Shown here: piece by piece, positions 12,501 through 20,200 of the stretch | Numbering within the stretch: the stretch's first letter is position 1 | How the letters are laid out: each line of letters begins with the position of its first letter | Assembly: GCF_023343835.1 (NCBI RefSeq) | Contig: NC_064449.1 | Location: 1,766,778-1,830,777 of the forward strand | Length of the DNA stretch: 64,000 nucleotides | Direction: 5' to 3' | Origin: Lagopus muta | Taxonomy: Eukaryota > Chordata > Aves > Galliformes > Phasianidae | The notes under the pieces: generated by a model | The model's database searches: none | What the model saw: the letters and a program-made list of their open reading frames with translations, nothing else | Told to the model about the DNA's origin: nothing | Program-made: the position numbers and the translations under genes

Positions 12501-14247
12501 ATCAGTGCTTTGATGTTCCAGGGATGAACGGAGTGAAAACACACCGAGAGCACAAACACATGAGCCTTGCTATTGAGATTTCTTTACAGAGGGGTCAAAG
12601 ATCAGTGGGTATCTCGAAACTGTGCTTAAAAAAACCCAGCAGGTGCTTCCTGCTGTGCTCTCCAGAAATCACCTTCAAACAAAGAAATCCCTTGCTCCGT
12701 TCCAGAGACATCTCTATGTTCACCGCTAAACACGGGTAAATAGCACAACAGGAATCAACATCCACTGTAGCGGTGTCTGCTTCAGGGCGATGCGCCAAGG
12801 TGCGGCTGCTGCTGTCCTGGACGGGAGAGGGGGGTGCTGGCATGGAGAGCAGCCCCGGGCTGCGGGCAAGGCGGTGCTGCGGGAGACTGGGAGCAGAGCG
12901 AGGCAACACTGCCCCGCTGGGACCAGAGGCAGAAATGGAAGGGAGATTTGCTGATGTGGGTATTGCAGCCGCTTTGTCTCCCGCGGGAAGGAGTGGAGGG
13001 CAGCTCTGACCCTCTCAGTTCTTCAGGAAATGGGAAGAGTCAGGTGCACAGTAGGAGCCATACTCCTTTAGAAAGGCCACAGCCTTTCTCCACTGCTTGG
13101 AGGTGCCTCATTCCTGTCTTCCATCACGGCACTGCCGATAGCAAGCTCATGGTGCTCCTGTTACACTCTTACTGCCCCAAGACCTTCCTGACCTGCAGAC
13201 CAAGCAGGAAGAGCATTGCTGGCAGCCAGGATACGTCTCCTTTACTCACACAGTGGCTTTACGGGCTCTGCTTCTGCTGCAATGAAACACAGAGGTCACA
13301 CCCAGCTCCCTGAGATCTGACCATCAGCAAGTGAGACAAACTGCAGTCCCCAGGGGGGGAAGGCAGAGCACAGGCAGTGCAGGGAGCCCAGGGCTTCCTG
13401 CAGGATGGAACCTCACAGCACAGGCTGCTGCTCCTCCTCTCTGTGCGCCTGCAGCTCTGTGCTGAGCCTTTGCTCTCTGAATATCAACTCAGAAAAGCCA
13501 AGGACTGTTGTTGAGAGGCAGTAATCCCCAAAGGGCCTTTGCATCCTCTTCAGCTTACAGCTGAGATCAGCCTTGTTACTTTGGCAAGGGATTTCCTTGA
13601 AAATCCTGCTTCCCCAGAGAGAGGGAAGGGGAAGAGCACAGCAGATTTGGGATGTACCTCCATTTTTTTTCCCTTTCTGTGAAATTTCTTACTCTGGATG
13701 ACACCAGACAACAAATGTACTGACAATTTCCAAACACTCTTCCAGGAACACCCAGACCAGAGGAGCCCACTAGGCCCTTTCTATTTCTGCTTATGTCCTG
13801 GGAGTGTTTTTCACCCCTACACACACAACAAGTTTTAAGGAACGCTGCTAAATTCCCCCCAGTTAAACACGGAAGGCACAGAAGGGTTCAGAGAAAGGTT
13901 CTGTTCACAAACAGTGACCCAGCCAGCACTGCAGTGTGTACACACACACACACACATACACACACACGTCAGACCTTGGGAGGAAGGTGTGCCTCCAGGT
14001 AACTCCGAAGCAAAGCATCCTCCAAATACTGGTTCCCAGGCTCAGGCCGCTCTTGGAAGAGGGTCTCAGCTTCTCTTCTTGCAACAGGCATTTCCAGGTC
14101 TGCTCCCACTTGCTTCTCCTGCAGGCCGACCTGCTGGCCTTGCCCTGCTGTTGTGCTGAATCCTCTACAACTGCAGGCTTGGCACCTGTCCCAGCCGTGA
14201 CGCAGCCTGCAGGTAGCACCAGGTCTGCACAGAGCCAAAGTAAACAT
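437..14247 (-). CDS. AidB/ACDH-11-type acyl-CoA dehydrogenase, 14 exons
   Basis: Fourteen exons join into one 638-residue frame with matching phases and GT-AG junctions. The product is a flavin (FAD) acyl-CoA dehydrogenase, expected to oxidise an acyl-CoA at C2-C3 and pass electrons to an acceptor. Seen: the flavin-site motif TERRGGSDV (233-241), GFKWFTS (261-267), the pre-catalytic stretch [18 protein letters not shown] and [14 protein letters not shown]. Glu488 in WEG sits where acyl-CoA dehydrogenases carry the catalytic base. The sequence around it resembles bacterial AidB and nematode ACDH-11 more than the short/medium-chain enzymes, and the long C-terminal helical region (519-638) fits AidB. 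The N-terminus is basic with RGF|S at 28-31, like a mitochondrial processing site; the C-terminus is SRL, like a peroxisomal signal. The start ATG (14245-14247) is the first in frame. Exact substrate unknown. Human has no ortholog that I recall. Confidence 0.93.
843..909 (-). CDS. dehydrogenase exon 13 (residues 576-598)
   Basis: A 67-nt exon between TTTCGCAG and GTAAGC. Encodes [20 protein letters not shown]; phases fit exons 12 and 14. Confidence 0.9.
997..1089 (+). mobile_element. CR1 LINE 3' end fragment
   Basis: A short piece with the CR1 3' text CAAGGTCCCTTCCAACTC and TTCTATGATTGC, inside dehydrogenase intron 12. Confidence 0.65.
1196..1367 (-). CDS. dehydrogenase exon 12 (residues 519-575)
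   Basis: Acceptor TTTTGCAG, donor GTAGGG. Encodes Ala-rich helices with [17 protein letters not shown], a conserved C-terminal segment of the vertebrate AidB-like enzymes as I recall them. Confidence 0.9.
1368..3525 (-). other. dehydrogenase intron 11, no gene seen
   Basis: A 2.2-kb intron. Several open frames cross it, but none shows a recognisable domain or matched splice phases. I see no clear mobile element in it. Confidence 0.6.
3526..3633 (-). CDS. dehydrogenase exon 11 (residues 483-518), catalytic Glu
   Basis: Acceptor TCACACAG, donor GTGAGC. Encodes [17 protein letters not shown]. Glu488 aligns with the catalytic base of acyl-CoA dehydrogenases; the LDVLR continuation is AidB-like. 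Confidence 0.95.
4234..4326 (-). CDS. dehydrogenase exon 10 (residues 452-482)
   Basis: Follows a poly-T tract and GCAG; donor GTAAGA. Encodes [18 protein letters not shown] and the RDTL that leads into the catalytic loop, matching the AidB order of motifs. Confidence 0.95.
5155..5295 (-). CDS. dehydrogenase exon 9 (residues 405-451)
   Basis: Exactly 47 codons between CCACACAG and GTATGG. Encodes [16 protein letters not shown] and [17 protein letters not shown], helices of the C-terminal domain. Confidence 0.93.
6712..6811 (-). CDS. dehydrogenase exon 8 (residues 371-404)
   Basis: Acceptor CTCCCCAG, donor GTAAGG. Encodes [21 protein letters not shown], the Arg-rich helix with the R-x-x-F-G-x-x-L family pattern that contacts FAD. 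Confidence 0.93.
7059..7153 (-). CDS. dehydrogenase exon 7 (residues 340-371)
   Basis: Acceptor GGTTTCAG, donor GTGAAG. Encodes [24 protein letters not shown], the start of the C-terminal helical domain; the RIHN segment is common to acyl-CoA dehydrogenases of this clade. Confidence 0.93.
7666..7815 (-). CDS. dehydrogenase exon 6 (residues 290-339)
   Basis: Exactly 50 codons between ACCCCAG and GTGAGT. Encodes [35 protein letters not shown] and [12 protein letters not shown], end of the beta domain. Confidence 0.93.
7916..8058 (-). CDS. dehydrogenase exon 5 (residues 242-289)
   Basis: Acceptor TTTTTTGCAG, donor GTCTGT. Encodes [10 protein letters not shown] and [19 protein letters not shown], the beta-domain strand pair that packs on FAD. 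Confidence 0.93.
8773..8890 (-). CDS. dehydrogenase exon 4 (residues 203-241)
   Basis: Acceptor AAACAG, donor GTACGT. Carries [18 protein letters not shown], the flavin/substrate-site motif. The second Arg (236) stands where many relatives have Pro (TERPGGSD). Confidence 0.93.
9757..9856 (-). CDS. dehydrogenase exon 3 (residues 169-202)
   Basis: Acceptor CTCCTAG, donor GTATGA. Encodes [12 protein letters not shown] and [14 protein letters not shown]; the PLAMTDGAA segment is a strong acyl-CoA dehydrogenase hallmark in this subfamily. Confidence 0.93.
10469..10701 (-). CDS. dehydrogenase exon 2 (residues 92-169)
   Basis: Flanked by CTTCACAG and GTAACT. Contains the AidB-family signature stretch around [16 protein letters not shown], followed by a helix ending in YERRYSNW. 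Phase 0 in, phase 2 out. Confidence 0.93.
11005..11064 (+). mobile_element. CR1 LINE extreme 3' end
   Basis: Contains the CR1-like CAAGATCCCTTCCAACCAAA and CTCTGTGATTT terminus; only the last tens of bases survive. Confidence 0.6.
11195..11330 (+). mobile_element. CR1 LINE 3' fragment
   Basis: CR1 3' text: ACATTCAAGGCCAGCCGGGA, GGGCAGCCTGACCTGGTGG, then TGGATGGTCTTTAAGGC and a CCAACC...CATTCCATG tail. Confidence 0.8.
13936..13969 (+). repeat. (CA)n microsatellite beside exon 1 donor
   Basis: About 14 CA units with one TA interruption. In the minus-strand pre-mRNA this is a UG repeat starting a few bases past the exon 1 donor at 13974. UG repeats are known binding sites for TDP-43 and CELF proteins and can alter use of nearby splice sites; an effect here is inference. 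Confidence 0.9.
13975..14247 (-). CDS. dehydrogenase exon 1 (residues 1-91)
   Basis: Starts at ATG 14247-14245 and ends in LPPK before a weak donor (GTCTGA). Residues 1-35 are rich in Arg, Cys and Ser with one acid, as in a mitochondrial presequence. The rest ([21 protein letters not shown]) is the typical AidB-like N-terminus. An AG preceded by a short pyrimidine run lies two bases upstream of the ATG, so a noncoding upstream exon is possible. Confidence 0.85.
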
Positions 14248-14689
14248 GACTGCAAAGCTTCAGCACGTCACCCCAACAGCTATCACCTTCACTGCATCAT
14301 GTTTTCTCCTAATGCTGTTATATTATTCTTGAAAATGAACCCTCTTTTCTCCTCCCTTGGGGAGGAGCTTTTCAGCAGCTGTTGTTGACTTGAACTAGGG
14401 CAAAGGTCTTTGGAAGGAGATCAGAAAAGGGCCTGGAAAACACAGGTACTCAGAAAACATTGTGTCTGTCCATAGCAGTTGTGCAAATCATCGTCCAAAT
14501 TTCCCAGAGTCGAGGGACCAGCCTTGGTGTGCATCCAGCAGCATCCCCAGTGGATTGCCTGGAATAATGAGTTTGGAAATTGTAATGAGATGAGAAGAAA
14601 AACTTACGGAATTCCTGGGAATGGGAAGAAACAGTTTAGGTGGGTTATTCTTATTATTCCACATTACGATCTTATCCCATATTATTTGG

Positions 14690-14882
14690 CAGGCGAGATG
14701 TTAGGAAGAAACTCTTCACTCAGAGGGCAGTGAGGCGCCTGCCCAGGCTACACAGAGCTGCATGTGCCCCGTCCCCAGTGCTGCTCCAGGCCATGGATGG
14801 GAGCTGGTGGGGCAACCAGCCCAGGGCTTGGGGCTGGGGGCTGTAAGGGCCCTTCCAACCAAAGCCATTCTATGATTCTGTA
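14690..14882 (+). mobile_element. CR1 LINE 3' fragment
   Basis: Shows GATGTTAGGAAGAAACTCTT, the AGGGCAGTGAGG block, and the 3' end GGCCCTTCCAACCAAAGCC plus TTCTATGATTCTG. Confidence 0.85.
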
Positions 14883-14999
14883 ATCAAAGTACTGGTTAAT
14901 AAAAGGGGACTCATCTTCCTTGGATCCCTGAGTTGTGACAGAAGCTCCAGAAATAATCTACTTCTTGTGAAGTCTCCGATGTCACGGAGTCTACTCTGC

Positions 15000-15528
15000 C
15001 CTAGTGAGGCCTCATCTGGAGCACTGCATCCAGTTCTGGGCTCCCCAGTACAAAACAGACAGGGATCTCTTGGAAAGAGTCCAGCGGAGGGTCACAAAGA
15101 TGGTGAGGGGCCTGGAGCATCTCTGCTATGGAGAAAGGCTGAGTGAACTGGGTCTGTTCAGCATGGAGAAAAGGAGACTGAGAGGGGACCTGATCCAGGT
15201 CTATAAATATCTAAGATGTGGGGAGCTGAATGGCGAGGCTCGACTCTTTTCAGTGGCGAAGGGTGACAGGACGAGGGGAAACGGCCGGAAACTGCAGCAT
15301 AGGAAGTTCTGCACAAATGTGCAAAGGAACTTCTGTACAGTGAGGTGACGGAGCACTGGAACAGGCTGCCCAGGGAGGTGGGGGAGTCTCCTTCTCTGGA
15401 GATGTTCAAGACCTGCCTGGATGCCGACCTGTGTGACCTGGTGTAGGGAACCTGCTTTGGCAGGGGGGTTGGACTCAATGATCTCTGGAGGTCCCTTCCA
15501 ACCCCTACAATTCTGTGATTCTGTGAGT
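15000..15528 (+). mobile_element. CR1 LINE 3' fragment (about 530 bp)
   Basis: The longest clear CR1 copy here: CTCATCTGGAGCACTGCATC, the CACAAAGATGGTGAGGGGCC block, the GAGACTGAGAGGGGACCTGA block, and the terminus GGTCCCTTCCAACCCC and TTCTGTGATTCTGTGAG. The frame is broken; it covers the end of the reverse-transcriptase ORF region and the 3' UTR. Confidence 0.9.
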
Positions 15529-15739
15529 CGGTCTAATATTGTCTCCTTTTCCCTAGGTTTGTACCTGGAAACCCTAAGAATGCCTTTTGGCTTTGAGTAA
15601 TTTAAAACCTGCACCTCCACTTGGGTGGTGACATGCTGACAGCAGTGCCACGATTCCAAACAACAGCATGCTGTTACAAGCACGGATGTTGGAGACTTGT
15701 GCATGGAGTTAAAGGCGGGGATACGCCTGGCTGCAGCAC

Positions 15740-15975
15740 GAACCATGGAACCATCTGAGTTGGAAGGGATCCTAAAGGCCGCCTGGTCCATCTGCAACAA
15801 TCAGGGATGCATACAGCTGGTCAGGTAACTCAGAGCCCCATCCCCTGACCTCCCAGAGAAGGGACACCCGCTGGGCAACCACTGCCGAAGCCTCGCTGCC
15901 CTCAGTGAAAAAAACATTTTCTTTATATCCGGTCTAAAACTCCTCTCTTTTAGTTTGAAATCACTTCTTGTCCTA
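15740..15975 (-). mobile_element. CR1 LINE fragment, reverse orientation
   Basis: The reverse complement of CR1 3' text (ATGGAACCATCTGAGTTGGA, GGTCCATCTGCAAC and following). It is joined directly to a forward CR1 piece at 15976, so the two form an inverted pair. Confidence 0.65.
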
Positions 15976-16232
15976 TCCAGAGGAGGGCCACAAAGATAAT
16001 CCAAGGGCTGGAGCACCTCTCTTATGAAAGCAGGCTGAAGGAACCGTGCTTGTTCAGCCAGGAAAAGGGAAGGCCGTGGGGAGACCTCACTGTGACCTCC
16101 CGGTATATCAAGGGAGTTTAGAAACAAGTGGAAAATCAACTTTTTGCACGGGTAGGCAGTGATAAGGGAATGGTCTGTCAGCTAAAGGAAGGCGGACTTA
16201 GCGTAGAAGTCGGGGGAATTTTACTGAGGGAG
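15976..16232 (+). mobile_element. CR1 LINE fragment abutting the HORMAD2 promoter
   Basis: CR1 text: AGAGGAGGGCCACAAAGATA, GGGCTGGAGCACCTCTC, GGGTAGGCAGTGATAAGGG, ending in a TTTACTGAGGG block. Its end lies about 90 bases before the YY1-like site of the HORMAD2 promoter. Confidence 0.8.
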
Positions 16233-16420
16233 CAGCGAGGGGCTGCAGCAGCGTCCCCTCAGCCGCCCGCCCAGCCGCCTCCTTCCGCCCGCCCCCAGCA
16301 GGTAGCGCTCGGGCCGCCCCCAAGATGGCGCCGCGCTGAGGCGAGCCCGCGCTTGGGGTGAGCGGCGCTGCCTTCGCACCGTGCCGTTGTGGGCCGGCTG
16401 CTGTGGTGTTCTGAGGCCCC
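16230..16420 (+). promoter_or_regulatory. CpG-rich HORMAD2 promoter with YY1-like site
   Basis: A short GC- and CpG-rich island in AT-richer DNA, with CCGCCC boxes (Sp1-like) and CAAGATGGCGCC at 16321-16332, one base off the YY1 consensus that marks many TATA-less starts. The same ATG opens a four-codon upstream ORF (16324-16338). It may serve both diverging genes; that is inference. Confidence 0.65.
16321..16357 (+). other. HORMAD2: probable HORMAD2 noncoding exon 1
   Basis: The CpG island contains a good donor (CTTGGG|GTGAGC, exon end 16357). The next acceptor at 17166-17167 opens the exon with the start codon. The transcription start is not visible, so the left edge is only a guess at the YY1-like site. 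Confidence 0.45.
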
Positions 16421-17167
16421 GAGGAGCTGCCGGGGAGGCTTTTCCACTGTGTATAAATCGACTGTAAACAGGCTGCGCTGTGGAAAACACATTGCATTAC
16501 CATTATCACATTGTTAGGTGGCTCACAGGCAGACATTTGTCTGCTTGAATTGCATTCCGGACCTGGCCAGAGAGCGTGTAGTGAAACATGGTTTAAAACA
16601 TAAAGAATCCTAAGATGAATGCGTAAATATTGAAAGCCTTGCAGGCTCACAGGTGTCAAATAGGGTTTTGTGGCTGTAAGCTGCCGTGGTGCCTCAATGC
16701 AGGTGCAGCGCGCGGCCTAATGGCAGCCGGTGCTTTGGCGCCTTGGTTTGCTCTGGCCAGGATTGATGTTAATGTGGTTCCTGCTCACTCTTCCTAAAAT
16801 ACCAGCTGCCGCTGGCAGGCTTCCAGTTCTTTCATGCTTTTTTTAATGCTTGTAGGAATTAACATTGAGGCTTGGGATATGAGAAATGCGATTTAAAAGA
16901 GCAGTGGCTGGCACCAGGTACAGCTGTGGCCCTGAATATCAAGTAGCCCCAACGGTTTACCAGTGAATAGTGAGAGTTCTCTCCTTCTGCACACTTCTAG
17001 CCATAGAGTAGCCACAGTTTGCTTTGCAAATCTCTTAGATCTGAATAAGCCCGATGAATCTGGTTCTTTAAGGAGAAAGGTTCTTCTTCATCTTTAAGGA
17101 AGATGAAAAGTGCAATGACTGTGTATTTTCCAGGGGTCTCATGTCTGGTGTGGGTTTTTTTTTTCAG

Positions 17168-17255
17168 GTTTTGACTACAAGTGGAAGACAGCTCTTTGAA
17201 ATACATGATGGCCACTTGTCAGCTTTTAAGTAGGCCGAAGAATAAGACCTCTAAG
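17168..17255 (+). CDS. HORMAD2: HORMAD2 exon 2, start codon
   Basis: Acceptor after a long poly-T tract; donor GTAAAA. Two adjacent ATGs (17205, 17208) open [17 protein letters not shown]; coding part 17205-17255. Confidence 0.85.
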
Positions 17256-20200
17256 GTAAAAACCTTGAAATGCCTCCCTGTTTTGAGCCTGGCATGTCTG
17301 TATCTTGTGAGCTGGGAAGACCGTGTTATTCTTAGTTGAATTAAAAAGCAGATATTTCCAATTTAATGAGTCCAGGAAGCATGAAGTTTTGACATATTTG
17401 GCTAAATAAGTAAAGGCTCATTAGGCGTGCACAGAACTTCATTAGCAGGAAATAAGGCAATGACCTAATAGGGGAGCTAAATTTAGTGTCCTTTCCACTG
17501 GGATTTTTCCTGTTTAAATCATGCAGTGTTTAGTATTTACATTAGCTCCAATCTTAGATGTACTGTTTACGTCTCTGTGTTAAAATCGCCCTGAAAACTA
17601 GGTCTGCCTACAGTGCTGACAGGCTTAGTCTGCTGTCACAGCTCACACAAAGCTGTAGCAGGGAACTTTGGTAAGGAAGTGAGCACCTCAGCAGTTGGCA
17701 CAAAACGATGCACGCTTTTGATTCTAAGGCACTCCTAAGTGCCTGCGTGGGTGCAATGGAGGGGTGGGAATGTTCAGCCATATTAGAGAGGAAATAATGA
17801 CCCATGTGGTCTGCAGCTGAATAAATCATGTCAGTAACTCTCCTTGAAAAACTTTGTTAGACATGAGTCCTCTCTGTGTAATATGAAGACCAGGGAAATG
17901 TTAACATTATCTTTTAAAGTTACCTTTCCTTACTGCTAAGAATCGTTTCTAAGTGTAATCCTTGCCCTTCTTTTTCAGGAATTTCTGTTGTTCCCCAGCA
18001 AAATCACTACTAAGCAGCAGTCTGTGGTGCTGGTGAAAAGACTTCTGGCCGTCTCTGTCTCCTGCATAACGTACCTGAGAGGGCTGTTCCCTGAGAGTTC
18101 TTATGGAACACGCTATTTAGATGGTAACCCTTGCAGTTTGTTCAGAATTCTTACTCATACTCACTATATTTTAGCAATTATCTGCTCTACAGATTACCTT
18201 CCAGCTGCTCATTTATGTGTGACTTGAGTCTATTGGGAAGGTAGCTAATAGGCCTTCTCAAGTCTTGATACAGATAGTGCTGCATCAGATAGAGAGCGCA
18301 GAAGATGTCCTAGAGCTATTGGCAACTCGTGGCTTTCCTATTCATATTTCTTTTGGTTTATAATTGTTCCTTGCTATTGCCAGCCCTTTGAGTCAGGCCT
18401 CAGGTCAGAAGCTTGGCTTAGACATTGTTGAGTATTTAAAAATTAGCTCAGATTGGTGTATGTTATTGTCCTTTGGATTTTTGAGCCCTTGGGGTTCAAA
18501 TTTTCAGCTTGGTTTGTTAGATAGAAAGTAGAATTGCTTTTTCCTTTCTGTGAAAATTGACTAGCTCACATAATTGCATGTACTTGGTCAGAACTGTCAA
18601 GAGAACCACAGTCAGAACTTTAATGAAGAAAAATATTGCTGTGAGACTTACTGTAGGATCACAAGAATCATAGAATCATTGAGGTTGGAAAAGACCTTTA
18701 AGGTCATCCAGTCCAACTGCCCACCTGCCACCAGTGTTGCCCACTGTTCCTTAGTACCACACCTCCACGTTTCTTGAACACCTCCAGGGATGATGACTCA
18801 GCCTGGGCACCCCGTTCCAATGCCTGACCACTGTTTTGGAGAAGAAATTGTTCCTAATATCCAACATAAACTTCCCCTGGTGCAACTTGAGGCCATTCCT
18901 TCTAGTCCTGTCACTACTAACCTGGGCGAAGAGCAGAGCCCAACTTACCACAGCCTCCTTTTGGGGAGTTGTAGAGGGCAATAAGGTCTCACTGAGCCTC
19001 CTCCATATTAAGAGTTAGTGATGCTTTGCTTCATCAGCATCTTTTTGTTCATTTGAGATATGTTAGTGGGGTGTGAAATGTCTCCATTTATTGCTGTCTA
19101 TCTCCATGTTTTTACTTAAGCTGGTAGTTATCCTGAAACAAGGTTACATGCACTTCATGGGCTTTGAGGGCACAGGAAACCCTGAATAGCCACTGGTCCT
19201 TCTAATCAAATGTCAGGTCTTTCAAGTGTCTTTTTGATCAAGAATGTTGACATCTGACCTGCTCATGCTTTTGAGGGCTCTTTGGTTGACTCCTAAGGTG
19301 TTACAAATTCACTTCTTCATTTTCAGGATGTGTTTCTTCTTGCTCTGAATGTCTGAAAACAGAGGCAGAAGGAACTAGGTGAAAAATGTTATCAGAAGTA
19401 GTTTATTTTATTCTACAGGCATTTATCTCACAGAGATGTTGGTGAAGTCTGAATGCAGAAGTGAAGGTGTTTTATGGAAATACCAGAGTTGGTGGGCATG
19501 GAGGAAGGAAGTTGTTGGCTTTTCAGAATTAAGCTGTAACTCTGGCACTTCTGTCAAGACCAAGATCATCTGAGGAAAGTCTTTGACATTTGAAAATGCA
19601 GCAATAAGCTTGTGTCAGCCCACCTGGGACTCAGTGGAAAACCAACATTTCCGCTAGGAAGAACCTCTAGATAAAGTATTTTATCCAAAAAAGGGAGGAT
19701 AGCTGGGGTGGTTTCAGCATTTGCCCAATAGCTGTGATAAGGATGGTAACTATGTGCTAAATTTGCTTTTGCAGACCTCTGTCTAAAAATTCTGCGAGAA
19801 GATAAAAGCTGTCTGGGATCGTTTCAGATAGTCAAGTGGTAAGTGAGTAACAATGAAACTAAGACAAGATTGTGCTGAACAGCAAGACATCTACCCCTCA
19901 CATTCTTCTTCTTCCTGAGTTTGAAAACACTGTGCCCAGCAGCACTACTGGATATGCCTGTGCAACTCACTCTGCTGCAGTGTGTGTGCTTGGCCCTGTG
20001 CGTAAGCAAGACAGAATTAGCTGACAGAGATCATGTGAAGCCAGGGCCTGTTGGAGTGTTGACTTTAGTGAGGTCATGGTCAGGCTCCAAAGCACACACA
20101 GGCAGCGTAGGTAGGGAGTGAGAGTAAAGAAAATCATGAGACTGATTCTGCTGTTGTCTCATATTTTCCAGTTTCACTTTTGTAGTGATTCTTGTAGCTT

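Larger units (their letters stand above)
10702..13974 (-). other. dehydrogenase intron 1 with CR1 pieces
   Basis: The largest intron of the dehydrogenase gene (3.3 kb). It contains two CR1 3' fragments (11005-11064 and 11195-11330) and a dinucleotide repeat next to the 5' splice site. No other coding signal recognised. Confidence 0.7.
14248..16225. other. spacer between dehydrogenase and HORMAD2, mostly CR1
   Basis: The head-to-head spacer is largely four CR1 fragments. The remaining unique DNA (14248-14690, 14883-14999, 15529-15739) shows no gene. The dehydrogenase promoter must lie here or at the CpG-rich HORMAD2 promoter. Confidence 0.6.

Noticed and set aside
15201-15800. 199-codon minus-strand frame
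   Set aside because: Antisense of a CR1 3' fragment.
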